In this document: positions 17,125-26,098 of the stretch, one piece after another | Layout of the letters: every line of letters begins with the position of its first letter | Numbering within the stretch: position 1 is the stretch's first letter | DNA from: Desulfocapsaceae bacterium | GTDB taxonomy: Bacteria; Desulfobacterota; Desulfobulbia; Desulfobulbales; Desulfocapsaceae | Direction of reading: 5' to 3' | DNA: 64,000 nucleotides | Assembly (NCBI GenBank): GCA_031292275.1 | Contig: JARLHL010000105.1 | Coordinates: 55,404 to 119,403 of the forward strand | Program-made: the position numbers and the translations under genes | Notes under the pieces: model-generated | The model's database searches: none | Seen by the model: only the letters and a program-made list of their open reading frames with translations | What the model was told of the DNA's origin: nothing

Positions 17125-18081
17125 TCAGGAATTCAAGCCACCATTTTCCAATATCTCTGCAAAACAAACCACCTTGTTTTTTCCCCTCCTTTTGGTCTCA
17201 AACAGGGCCTGGTCCGCATTTCCCAAGAGCTCGCTCAGGGTACAGGCGTCATCTGGAAAAGTAGCAACACCGCAGCTCACCGTGATATGGACCGCAAGAT
17301 CACAGAAGGAGAGAAAATCAGCCCGTTCGATTGCAGAACGTATCTTCTCGGCCAGGGCCGCTCCCTCTTTTGATCCGTGTCCAGCCAGAACAACCACGAA
17401 CTCATCACCGCCGTAGCTGACTCCATACCCGCCATCAGGCAGCAAATTAATTACAATTTCAGCAAGTTCTGCAATCACATTGCTGCCATTAAGATGTCCG
17501 TACGTATCGACAGTATGTTTAAAGTTGTCAATATCAATGAAGACAACCGAGAGGGGAAGATTTCTTTTCTTTTCCAGCTGTTCCTGCAAAGTCTGGTAGA
17601 GATAGCGGGTATTGTAGAAACCGGTGAGATCGTCGAGGATGGAGAGATCACGGAAGCGGACCACACTGGCCTGCAGGTCTTGATGGGCCTTCCTCAGGGC
17701 CAGATGCGTCTGGACCCTGGCCAGCAGTTCAGCATGGATGAACGGTTTCAGGATGTAATCCTGACAGCCTGCGGCAAATCCATTGACGATATCCTCCTTA
17801 TCGGCCAGGGCTGTTACAAAAAGAACAGGAATATCAGCAAAATGCAGATTACTCTTTAAAGACCGGCAAATCCAGTATCCAGATTTTCCAGGCATATCGA
17901 TATCAAGAAGGACGAGATCCGGCTTGTCTGCTGCCACAATCTCCAAGGCATCTTCACCATTTCCGGCCTTCATGACCCTGTAGCCGGACCGTTCAAGCAG
18001 ATTCTCCAGAAGCCTGACCACAACAGGGTTGTCATCTACAACGAGAATCGACCACATTGGCTTCTTTTTATCACTATCCAT
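17125..18081 (-). CDS. Response regulator with GGDEF (diguanylate cyclase) output
   Basis: A 318-residue protein. The receiver domain spans residues ~10-125 with phospho-acceptor Asp60 (LVLLDIDMPG) and the conserved LKPF lysine. A GGDEF domain follows from ~150, with the intact signature YGGDEF near residue 229, so it should make cyclic di-GMP when phosphorylated. The usual RxxD inhibitory site just before GGDEF is replaced (PDGGYGVS), so product inhibition through that site is unlikely. It is the last gene of the minus-strand signalling operon, together with two other response regulators and one histidine kinase. Confidence 0.92.
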   Translation of the reverse strand: MDSDKKKPMWSILVVDDNPVVVRLLENLLERSGYRVMKAGNGEDALEIVAADKPDLVLLDIDMPGKSGYWICRSLKSNLHFADIPVLFVTALADKEDIVNGFAAGCQDYILKPFIHAELLARVQTHLALRKAHQDLQASVVRFRDLSILDDLTGFYNTRYLYQTLQEQLEKKRNLPLSVVFIDIDNFKHTVDTYGHLNGSNVIAELAEIVINLLPDGGYGVSYGGDEFVVVLAGHGSKEGAALAEKIRSAIERADFLSFCDLAVHITVSCGVATFPDDACTLSELLGNADQALFETKRRGKNKVVCFAEILENGGLNS

Positions 18082-18101
18082 AGTTGATAACGTAGCATAA
18101 A

Positions 18102-18344
18102 TCAGGACAAAATCGTCGACATGCCCACTAAAAGACCGCTTACCGGAACCTGTATTGAAATCACCTGCACCTGGATTATTTTTTGAACACCATCTCTGAA
18201 AAGAGATAATAAAGTATTATCATTACAGTTGACAGTCACAATTTTACCGATCTCACAGAAGATTGCAAGTCGACAGATTTGATTTACAACAGCATCCCGC
18301 AGCCTGACATCCAGGCACCGACGACTCCAGGCCAGGCCTTTCAC
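18102..18344 (-). CDS. Possible small protein between two response regulators
   Basis: A 80-codon frame in the operon direction fills most of the ~300-base gap between the HDOD and GGDEF genes. The predicted product has a basic N-terminus and a stretch rich in Ile/Val (QKIIQVQVISIQVPV). It is open back to a stop at about 18373. The only starts are GTG at 18344 or a CTG, neither with a good ribosome site. I recognise no family. It may be a genuine small operon member or a chance open frame. Confidence 0.3.
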   Translation of the reverse strand: MKGLAWSRRCLDVRLRDAVVNQICRLAIFCEIGKIVTVNCNDNTLLSLFRDGVQKIIQVQVISIQVPVSGLLVGMSTILS

Positions 18345-18379
18345 ATAATCAAGAGTCTCCAGTCTTGGTCCTGCGACAA

Positions 18380-19603
18380 TCAGATATCATCCCTGGCCTG
18401 TGGCTCCGCCATATAGGCAAAGCAGATATCCTGCCATTTCTTCACTTTCTCTCCCAGTCCGATTTTTTCAATATACTCCTCATTAAATTCCGGTAATGCG
18501 CCAATGATTTCCTCCTGATGAAATCTGTAATACAGGACATTGGCAATATGGACGGCCAGGGCCGGGCTGAAGGTATCAGCCGGATACTCCCCCAATTGAT
18601 GATGAAAACCAATGGCCTCGACTATATCACTTGGAAAGCCCCACAGACCGATCAGATAGGCACCCATATCGCAGTGGGTGGCCTTGAATACTCTTATCTC
18701 GGCCTGCCGCAGAGACATCTGTTCCCTACGGGCCAGGAGAATGGCGTCAGAGTAAACGGATTCAAGCCGGGAGACCAGTATCAATTTGCCGATATCATGC
18801 AGGATACCTGCAATAAAACAGTTATTGACGATGTCCTTTTCCTCGCCTTCGCATTGGGCAATGAGCTTTGCCATAGTGCCCACGGTCAGACTGTGCAGCC
18901 AGAGAGTCTGCACAGAAAAGAGATCTTTGGATATCTTGATCTCGGAAAAGATCTGCGAAACAAGGACCAGGGCCTTAATGGTATCAAGACCAAGAAGCTT
19001 CACCGCTCTGGCCGGACTCTCAACCTTTTGATAGAGGCCGAAAAAGGCCGAATTCACCAACTGCAGGATCTTGGCGGTCATAGCAATGTCTTTACTGATG
19101 ATCTCGCCGATATCGTCAAGAGAGGCCTCCGGTTCCCTGATCTTTTTCTGTAATTTCATATAAAGACTGGGAAGACTGGGAAGCGTATTGATACTCGAGA
19201 TAATATCCTTGATCTTGCCGTCGATCATCAGCCGATGCAGGGCGCTGGCCCTGAGCAGGATGGCCTTCAGCCGTTCCGGATCACAGGGTTTGGCCAAAAA
19301 CTGATGGACGACTCCTATGGTCCGCAGGGTCGATTCATCATCGGCCTGCCCGGTCAGCATGATCCGGATACAGTGCGGATGCTTTTCCTGAATTTCAGCC
19401 AACAACTGTGCCCCATCCATCCCCGGCATACGCATATCCGAAACGACCACGTCGAACTCATTCTGCTCCATCATCCTCAAGGCATCACGGGCATTTTCAG
19501 CAAAGCAGAGTTCAAAATCCTTGCGCATGGTACGAAGCATCCGCCGCAGTCCATCAAGGATATTGGGCTCATCATCTACAAATAAAATTCTTCTTTGATC
19601 CAT
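18380..19603 (-). CDS. Response regulator with HDOD output domain
   Basis: A 407-residue protein. Its receiver domain has RILFVDDEPN and phospho-acceptor Asp56 in VVSDMRMPGMDG. The HDOD domain spans residues ~130-330 (LPSLPSLYMKLQ, then AGILHDIGKLIL and HCDMGAYLIGLWGFP). HDOD proteins are metal-independent HD relatives used as signalling scaffolds. The frame extends to 19645, but the ATG at 19603 has GGGGAG eight bases before it and starts the receiver fold directly. It begins 35 bases after the preceding response regulator. Confidence 0.93.
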   Translation of the reverse strand: MDQRRILFVDDEPNILDGLRRMLRTMRKDFELCFAENARDALRMMEQNEFDVVVSDMRMPGMDGAQLLAEIQEKHPHCIRIMLTGQADDESTLRTIGVVHQFLAKPCDPERLKAILLRASALHRLMIDGKIKDIISSINTLPSLPSLYMKLQKKIREPEASLDDIGEIISKDIAMTAKILQLVNSAFFGLYQKVESPARAVKLLGLDTIKALVLVSQIFSEIKISKDLFSVQTLWLHSLTVGTMAKLIAQCEGEEKDIVNNCFIAGILHDIGKLILVSRLESVYSDAILLARREQMSLRQAEIRVFKATHCDMGAYLIGLWGFPSDIVEAIGFHHQLGEYPADTFSPALAVHIANVLYYRFHQEEIIGALPEFNEEYIEKIGLGEKVKKWQDICFAYMAEPQARDDI

Positions 19604-19638
19604 GTAACACTCTCCCCTGAGCAAAGGATTACCGTGTT

Positions 19639-20799
19639 TCAACAACGATGTCCTGCCTCCCCATCGACCTGCTCGATCCGAACCATCACAGGTTCCCTTA
19701 CTCCCACCTGCCTTGAAAAATTCAGCAGTCCCTGCAAGACCGGCCAGGTGATCTCTTGTCCTTTAGGAGCAAGCAGGATACCGTTTTTGGCCAGGATGTT
19801 TTCCTCGGCAATCATGCCGATGGATATATCCTGGATTCGGAGGCTGACAATACTTGCATGTTTATCCTGCGACTTTACATTTCCTAATAATTTAAGAATA
19901 TTGGGGTTATATTCCCCCATATCCGATGAAAGTTCATGGAGCGCATCGTTACTGTTCTTCCCCTGAAAAAGGAGAAGATCGTAATCAAGGGCAATCTTCA
20001 GTATCTGGGCGCCGATGACACCTTCTTCGTCGGTGGATGTCTCGTCGGTGTAGGCATCATAACGCAACATCTGCAGGGCAATCATGACTGCAACCGATTC
20101 GAGTCTAGGAATGCCTGCCAGCAGACTGGCACCTGCCTGTGGGTGACTCCGATACATTTCAGTTTCTTCCCGTGTCAAACTGATATTGGCATTTTTTTTA
20201 TGCAGGATATCAGTGGGCAGGGTTATACACCCTATCTGCGACATCAGGGCTGCGATCTCATATTTCCAGATATGCCCCTGCTCCAGGAGCTGAGCAAGCT
20301 CGACCACAATGTTTTTTATGCGGTATCCGCGACTGAAGGCCGTGGGATTGGAAAGGCTCAGCAGTTCCGCCAGGACCTTGACACTCCCCATCAGGGTCTT
20401 ATCCAGGAGTTCCCTCTCGGCAGTAATCAATCTGTGCTGCCTCTGGGCAAGGGCAAGTGCCGGAACGAGGACCGCGGTCGAACAGGGTTTGTTCAGGAAT
20501 CTGAAAATCTGGCCTTTATTGACCGCCTCGATGGCAGTGCCCTGATCGGCATTCCCTGTGAGCATCATCCTGACTGTATCAGGATAGAGTTCCTTTACCG
20601 TTTCAAGGAACTGTACCCCGTCCATCCCCGGCATCCGCATGTCCGATACCACAACTGAAAAAGGCCCCTGATCCTTAAGAACCTGCAGGGCCTCCTGGCC
20701 GCTGATTGCCGTACTCAACGTAAAGCGTTTTCTCAGTTGACGGGCAATTGAATCAAGAACATTACTTTCATCATCAACAAAAAGGATTTTTTCTGCCAT
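19639..20799 (-). CDS. Response regulator with degenerate HD-GYP-like output
   Basis: A 386-residue protein. The receiver domain (residues 3-118) has Asp53 in VVSDMRMPGMDG. From ~150 the sequence follows the HD-GYP layout, but key residues are changed. The position normally reading HDIGKIGIP is MSQIGCITLPTDIL near residue 185, so the metal-binding His-Asp is Ser-Gln. A later HPQAGASLL matches HPxxGxxLL of the family. It is therefore probably not an active cyclic di-GMP phosphodiesterase and may bind the nucleotide or a partner instead. It lies directly downstream of the histidine kinase gene. Confidence 0.87.
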   Translation of the reverse strand: MAEKILFVDDESNVLDSIARQLRKRFTLSTAISGQEALQVLKDQGPFSVVVSDMRMPGMDGVQFLETVKELYPDTVRMMLTGNADQGTAIEAVNKGQIFRFLNKPCSTAVLVPALALAQRQHRLITAERELLDKTLMGSVKVLAELLSLSNPTAFSRGYRIKNIVVELAQLLEQGHIWKYEIAALMSQIGCITLPTDILHKKNANISLTREETEMYRSHPQAGASLLAGIPRLESVAVMIALQMLRYDAYTDETSTDEEGVIGAQILKIALDYDLLLFQGKNSNDALHELSSDMGEYNPNILKLLGNVKSQDKHASIVSLRIQDISIGMIAEENILAKNGILLAPKGQEITWPVLQGLLNFSRQVGVREPVMVRIEQVDGEAGHRC

Positions 20800-20826
20800 T
20801 GTCGTATCAAATCCAGGCTGGATGAA

Positions 20827-23415
20827 TCAACTCCCCAAAGGGAGACGAATGATAAAGGTGGTGCCCACCCCTTCTACCGTTTCGAAGGAGAGCGTTCCCC
20901 CATGTTTTTCTGTTATCACATCATGGGATATGGCCAAGCCCTGCCCTGTACCCCGTCCCACTTCCTTGGTTGTAAAAAATGGATCGAAGATCCGTGCACG
21001 GATACCATCCGGTATACCCATTCCCGTATCCCGAATCCTGATCTCGACGGAAGAATCTACAGCCTTGGTCGAGATGTGTATCTCTCCTTTTTCTCCGCTG
21101 GGATGACTCCCGAGTTTTTCCCCGATAGTCTGGGCGGCATTGACCAGCAGATTCAACAGGACCTGTCCGAGCTCATCGACAAGGCAGGGGATCGGCGGCA
21201 GATCCGGGGCCAGATCCGTCGTGACCTCCGACACATATTTCCACTCATTACGGGCGACCAGGATCGTCGTTTCAATGATTGAGTTGACGACGACCTTCAC
21301 CTTTTCCCGGGAAGAAGGATGCGAAAACTCCTTCATCGCCTTGACAATGGAAGTCACCCGGTTGATACCGGTTTTCGACTGGGCAATGGCGGCGGGCACC
21401 TCTTCCATCAAAAAATCCCAGTCTGCTTCATCAAGGGCTGCCTGCAGCTTTGCCGAAATCTCCGGGGTGGATGAGGCCATCACATCCCGAATCGACTGAG
21501 ATATAATGGCCATCCCCTTGCTTGCCTCCTCAAAAAATTCCATATTGGTACTGACAAATTGCATAGGCGTGTTGATTTCATGGGCAATTCCTGCGGCGAG
21601 CTGACCTACGGATTCCAATTTCTGGGCATGAAGGAGCTGTGATTGCAGACGCTCTTTTTCCTTTTCCGCTTTTTGCAGCTCGCTCAAATCCCGTACGATC
21701 TCGACAAACCTGCCCTTTCCGTTAGGGGGGACGATATATTTCAGCAAAATTTCCACGGGAACTATACTGTTATCCTTGCCTTTATGTACCGTGGTAAATA
21801 CCAGCGAGTCTTTGATTCCAAGCTTCAGAGGAGTAATAATCCCTCTAAAGGATTCACCGGTGAACTCGGGTTTGATATCCAGCGGGGTAAGGCTGAGCAA
21901 TTCCTCGCGCTGGTATCCCGTCTGATCGATTGCTCCCTTATTGACATATTGATAGGATAAAGTGTTAGGATCAAACATAAAAACACAATCAATCACCTGG
22001 TCAAGGGTCTGATTGAAGCTGTTCAGGGTGGCCTCTTCCAGCTTCTTGAGTTCGTCAGCCATCAAATTGAGTGCCCTCGCCATCTCCCCCATTTCGTCAG
22101 AGCCTTCTGAAAGTCTTTCCGCTGAATGCCCCTGCGATATTTTTCCGGCGAACTGCAATACCCTGGAGATCGGTTCAGTGATATCCCTGATCAAAAGGAC
22201 CCCCAGGCTGACAGCAATGAGCACACAGACCACCGTAATAAGGATGCTGAACAACAGTGTTTTTTTCGATGAATCGGCAAATGTCGAGCCGATGACCTTT
22301 TCAGACTCGTCAAGGGTGATATTCATCCGCTGTAGAGCAGTGTCATTGCTTTTATCAATAATGTCACTGATTTTATTTTTGGCCCCTGTGGCGGTCGTTT
22401 CCGCCTCCTGCATCTGCTTTTCGATAATTGTGTTGGTGCTTTCCCCCTTTTCCTGGAGCTGCAGGGGCAGGGTTATCCGTAATTGTCCCAGACTCTGGCG
22501 TACAGCATCCCTTGATTTTTGTATCTCATTCTGAATAGTGATATCATCCGCCTGAAGCCTGGAAATTATCTCGGCCATTTTTTGCTTCTGAATGATCTTA
22601 CTGTTATTCCGTTCATTGCTGATGGCAAGGTTCACCTTATCAGTTACAATTTTCATCTCCTCGGAAATGACCTTTGCCTGAAGATCATAATCCTGACTGA
22701 TGGATTTATTGAGGAGCCTTCCCCTGGTGTCGGAAGAGACCTTGAAGCCGTCAAAACGCTGGACCAGATATTCCATCAACTGCGGTCCGGTCAGGGTATC
22801 AGAGCGGACAATGGTGTCGGCCAGGATCACATCAATCTCATGCCTGTTGGCCTCCTGCATCTTCCCCAGCATGATATCTAATTTACTGATATTTCGTGAA
22901 AACATCTCAAGACTCTCACCACTGGCCTCCTTCAGCGAGTCCATATTGAAAATTGCGACATTGGACAGGACAGACAGGGACTGGTTGTCAAAATTGATCA
23001 TTTCGTTAATCAAATCGACAGAATCAGCGGAAAACTGATCCAGCCCCCTATCTATGGTCTGCTGTTGAGAATCAAGGGTTCCACCGACCGTCGCCCCCAC
23101 CTTGCCGATTCCGTCCTGGACCATATTGTAAAATTCCTTCTGATGTTCAAGAGCGATTGAGGCAATATTTCGAATCGCCGTGACACCGCTGGCCTCGGTA
23201 ATCTTATCGTTTGCAACATTTTTAAAGGTGCTGAACTCATACTCGCTCACCTTCTGGATATCCGTTATTTTTTCCGAGATGTCTCCCATGAGCATCTTTC
23301 TGCTGGCGTTCACCAGGGTGTAGTTCACTATGATGATCAGGACACTGACCAGACTGACTAGAAAGATGATCAGCATCATCATCTTTTCCTTAATTTTCAA
23401 TTCAGCTAATTTCAT
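20827..23415 (-). CDS. Membrane hybrid-operon sensor histidine kinase (large periplasmic domain, HAMP, PAS, HisKA, HATPase)
   Basis: An 862-residue protein. TM1 is at ~13-33, followed by a long helical extracytoplasmic domain of about 350 residues, TM2 at ~385-408 and HAMP (RDITEPISRVLQFAGK). A PAS domain covers ~465-580. The phospho-acceptor His lies in AAGIAHEINTPMQ near residue 608. The ATPase domain has the N-box VLLNLLVNAAQTIG, the G1 box RDTGMGIPDG and GRGTGQGLAIS. The helical periplasmic region resembles chemoreceptor ligand domains. Its ATG overlaps the stop of the upstream binding-protein gene as ATGA, so the binding protein and sensor are made together. The three response regulator genes follow. 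Confidence 0.94.
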   Translation of the reverse strand: MKLAELKIKEKMMMLIIFLVSLVSVLIIIVNYTLVNASRKMLMGDISEKITDIQKVSEYEFSTFKNVANDKITEASGVTAIRNIASIALEHQKEFYNMVQDGIGKVGATVGGTLDSQQQTIDRGLDQFSADSVDLINEMINFDNQSLSVLSNVAIFNMDSLKEASGESLEMFSRNISKLDIMLGKMQEANRHEIDVILADTIVRSDTLTGPQLMEYLVQRFDGFKVSSDTRGRLLNKSISQDYDLQAKVISEEMKIVTDKVNLAISNERNNSKIIQKQKMAEIISRLQADDITIQNEIQKSRDAVRQSLGQLRITLPLQLQEKGESTNTIIEKQMQEAETTATGAKNKISDIIDKSNDTALQRMNITLDESEKVIGSTFADSSKKTLLFSILITVVCVLIAVSLGVLLIRDITEPISRVLQFAGKISQGHSAERLSEGSDEMGEMARALNLMADELKKLEEATLNSFNQTLDQVIDCVFMFDPNTLSYQYVNKGAIDQTGYQREELLSLTPLDIKPEFTGESFRGIITPLKLGIKDSLVFTTVHKGKDNSIVPVEILLKYIVPPNGKGRFVEIVRDLSELQKAEKEKERLQSQLLHAQKLESVGQLAAGIAHEINTPMQFVSTNMEFFEEASKGMAIISQSIRDVMASSTPEISAKLQAALDEADWDFLMEEVPAAIAQSKTGINRVTSIVKAMKEFSHPSSREKVKVVVNSIIETTILVARNEWKYVSEVTTDLAPDLPPIPCLVDELGQVLLNLLVNAAQTIGEKLGSHPSGEKGEIHISTKAVDSSVEIRIRDTGMGIPDGIRARIFDPFFTTKEVGRGTGQGLAISHDVITEKHGGTLSFETVEGVGTTFIIRLPLGS

Positions 23416-24404
23416 TGAGAAGAAAGGTCGTTGGGTTGAAGATTGGCATTCGATACCAGGGTATCGATGTCAACCCGATCGGTCAGTATTTTTGCATCCA
23501 GAAAACGCTGCTGATATGTTGCAATCATTTTTTTATCAGGTTTTTCATATAAAAACCGGATCATACCCCGTCTGTTCACCAGGGAGGAACTTACCAGCTC
23601 CCGGGGAAAGCCAAAATACGGTTCCTGAATGATTGCTGTCTGCCGGGCAGAGAGGGAAGCAATATCCTCTTCAATGAACAGGCATGAGCGGGCCAGGCTT
23701 GAAAGCCACTCACCCAAAGCCATTTTGTATTTTTCCTCCAGGAGCTCCGACCTGATTGCAAGTACCGATGTCAGTACCCTTACAGGTGTCTTTTCATGGG
23801 TTTCCATTTGCCTGGCAGTCCCATCGTTTTCAGCAATGGAGCCGTAGGGCTCAGGGAAAAATATGGCATTAATCTTCCCGGCCTTAAGACTTTTCAAGAC
23901 GGTATTGAAGGGCACCTTGATGGTCTTAAAATCCAGGCCGTAGCGGAGGTTCTGTGCGGACAAGATCCGGATGATTTCCAGATTTTCAGCAGACCGCAGC
24001 CCCGGCACACCGATAATCTTGCCTTTACTCTCCGCGACGCTCTTCATTTCTAGACTTTCAAAAACAGAACCGCCTGAATGGTATTGCCCAATGATTTTGA
24101 TCGGAATATGATCAGCCACAATACTCAAGACCTCGGCCAGGGGCAGATCGGCAGCATCGACAGCTCCAACACGCAATGCCGCTTCAAGCGACGCAAATGA
24201 TCTGAATCTAACGAGTTTTACAACTGTATGGGAATAATTGACCCGATCATTCTCATAAGAAACGACAAGGGGAAGTTGTGCAAGCAAAGGAATATAGCCG
24301 ACAACTATCGTCGGTTGCTCCTGATCCTCAGCCAGGGCAGTCAAATCCAGAAAAATGGAGATCACGACAAAGACAATGACTGCAACGCGCGCTCTTCTCC
24401 TCAT
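23412..24404 (-). CDS. Periplasmic solute-binding protein, NMT1/SsuA-like (type 2 fold)
   Basis: A 330-residue exported protein. A signal peptide (MRRRARVAVIVFVVISIFL) is followed by VVGYIPLLAQLPLVVSYEND, a layout typical of ABC binding proteins for aromatic sulfonates, nitrate or pyrimidine precursors. GKIIGVPGLRSAENLEIIRIL and KAGKINAIFFPEPYGS are the hinge and second-lobe regions. No permease or ATPase genes are nearby. Instead its stop overlaps the kinase start as ATGA, implying that it delivers a ligand signal to the kinase. The frame extends to 24500, but AGGAGG precedes the ATG at 24404. Confidence 0.85.
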   Translation of the reverse strand: MRRRARVAVIVFVVISIFLDLTALAEDQEQPTIVVGYIPLLAQLPLVVSYENDRVNYSHTVVKLVRFRSFASLEAALRVGAVDAADLPLAEVLSIVADHIPIKIIGQYHSGGSVFESLEMKSVAESKGKIIGVPGLRSAENLEIIRILSAQNLRYGLDFKTIKVPFNTVLKSLKAGKINAIFFPEPYGSIAENDGTARQMETHEKTPVRVLTSVLAIRSELLEEKYKMALGEWLSSLARSCLFIEEDIASLSARQTAIIQEPYFGFPRELVSSSLVNRRGMIRFLYEKPDKKMIATYQQRFLDAKILTDRVDIDTLVSNANLQPNDLSSQ

Positions 24405-24500
24405 ACTGCCTCCTTCCGCACGGATTTCCATACCCTTTTTTGCCATTTCATCATATTGTCCGCTTACGCAATCCTGTTTTGAATCGAAGATCATAAACAA

Positions 24501-25757
24501 TCAGGGCATCGGCTCAAGTTGAACAGGGTTCTCTTCCCGCGTCCGGGCCAGTTCCTGACCTTCCCGTATGAAGGTTATCGTGAAAAGATCCCACGGATCC
24601 TTGACCTCTCCCGGTGCCTTTCCTACAGCGACAAAGGTAGGACGAATCGCCTGATGATCCCATTTCCGCCAATATTCGTCCCCCAAAAGCAGAGTGAAAT
24701 GATGATCTTCCAAGGCCCCGATCACCTGATAATGGTCAAATGATTGTGCTCTTTCCACCGCATCCGCGTATTGGAGGATATCGACCCAGGCGGCAGCAGC
24801 CCCGCTTCCCGGCATCTGACTGTATTCTTTTTTAAATATATCAACAAATTCCTTTGATCCCGGATAGATTTCAGCAAGCCCGTGGTACCAGCACATGGTG
24901 GTGATAACCCCCTGCATAATCTCGGGGCCAAGGGCTTCAGCCATATTGATTTCCATGAGCGGAACGACAACAGCCATCTTTTTTTTCAGTTCCAGTCGTG
25001 TCGTCTGCTGCAGGCAGTTAACCATATCCTGGCCGAAAGCAATGACGACCAGCACGTCAGGCTCGGCAACCTTCACTTTCAGCAGAGGAGCGATATAGCT
25101 TTCCGCCCCCAACGGGGTCGGAATTTCAAGAATGGTTTGGCCGCCATTCTCTTCTACAATTTTCCGTAACGATCCAAGGACAGAACGTCCCCATGAATAA
25201 TCGGCATAGATGAAGGCGTAGCGCGCATTACTGCCGTACCGCTTGATCAGGGTATGAGCGAGGGCCTTTGCACTCTGATGGGCATTATTATACCAGCGAA
25301 AGGTATGTCGATGGCCGTCTTTACCCGTTATTTCATTTGCATGGGTCTGCCCCGCCATAAAGATGACGCCAGCCTTCTGACACTCTTCGGCCTGGACTGC
25401 GGCCTCTGCCGAACTTGATCCGCCGGTGATCAGCACAGCCCCGTTCTGAATTAATTCCTTTGTATTTTTCCTGGTTTCCTCGGCACTGTTTTGTGTATCC
25501 TTAACCGAGTACACAATTTTTTTCCCGAGGATCCCCCCCTGCTTGTTTATCTTTGCAATTGCCAGTTTATAGGCCCTCAGTTCATCTTCGCCCTGTTTGG
25601 AATAGACCCCGGTCAACGGAACATTGATTCCAATCAAAACAGTCTCAACCGGCAGCGCTGATTCACTGAAAATAAGGGAAAACAAGACTGTAACAGACAA
25701 AATCTGGAGTCCCTTGACTATATATGTGTTCATGTGTATTTGAAAGATTACCCTCAT
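24501..25757 (-). CDS. Periplasmic binding protein, LivK-like (type 1 fold)
   Basis: A 418-residue exported protein with a signal sequence (ILSVTVLFSLIFSESALP). The branched-chain amino acid/amide-type binding fold is shown by IGINVPLTGVYSKQGEDELRA, GGILGKKIVYSVKDTQN, VLITGGSSSAEAAVQAE and ARYAFIYADYSWGRS. It is the first gene of the signalling operon and lies far from the livHMGF genes at 40-43.7 kb. It could therefore act as a sensor subunit rather than a transport subunit. The start at 25757 or 25733 (MNTYIVKG) cannot be decided from the ribosome sites. Confidence 0.87.
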   Translation of the reverse strand: MRVIFQIHMNTYIVKGLQILSVTVLFSLIFSESALPVETVLIGINVPLTGVYSKQGEDELRAYKLAIAKINKQGGILGKKIVYSVKDTQNSAEETRKNTKELIQNGAVLITGGSSSAEAAVQAEECQKAGVIFMAGQTHANEITGKDGHRHTFRWYNNAHQSAKALAHTLIKRYGSNARYAFIYADYSWGRSVLGSLRKIVEENGGQTILEIPTPLGAESYIAPLLKVKVAEPDVLVVIAFGQDMVNCLQQTTRLELKKKMAVVVPLMEINMAEALGPEIMQGVITTMCWYHGLAEIYPGSKEFVDIFKKEYSQMPGSGAAAAWVDILQYADAVERAQSFDHYQVIGALEDHHFTLLLGDEYWRKWDHQAIRPTFVAVGKAPGEVKDPWDLFTITFIREGQELARTREENPVQLEPMP

Positions 25758-26098
25758 TTACTGCCCGTGAACAGTCTCAGGTGACAAACACTCTCCACCA
25801 TGAAAGATTCAAGAGCCTGCGTGATCTCTCTCACCACCACCTTTTGCTCAAATTTGCTGACGAGAGCCCCCTAATGGCTTGCTGATAAAAAATTTTCTCT
25901 TCTTCATTATCCAGCCTTTTTTTTGTAATGCAAATTTTTTATTCTAAGGTTAATTGGATAGATTGAATAAAAACCGGATGTTCCATTATAGGGCTATCAC
26001 CATTACTGGAGTGGATATTTTTTCTTAAAGCCCCCTATGCTCCTCACCGGAAACCGAAAATCAGGACATCAAACGTCCTCTATGAGACATTCAAACCA
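25758..26098. other. Divergent intergenic region, 341 bases
   Basis: It separates the signalling operon (minus) from the hydrolase gene (plus). No ORF is supported. It contains long T-runs and a candidate minus-strand promoter at 25906-25933. Confidence 0.5.
25906..25933 (-). promoter_or_regulatory. Promoter candidate for the two-binding-protein signalling operon
   Basis: Read on the minus strand, TTGCAT (25928-25933) is followed after 16 bases by GATAAT (25906-25911), a 5-of-6 match to the -10. The leader before the first binding-protein gene would be roughly 140 bases. Confidence 0.38.
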
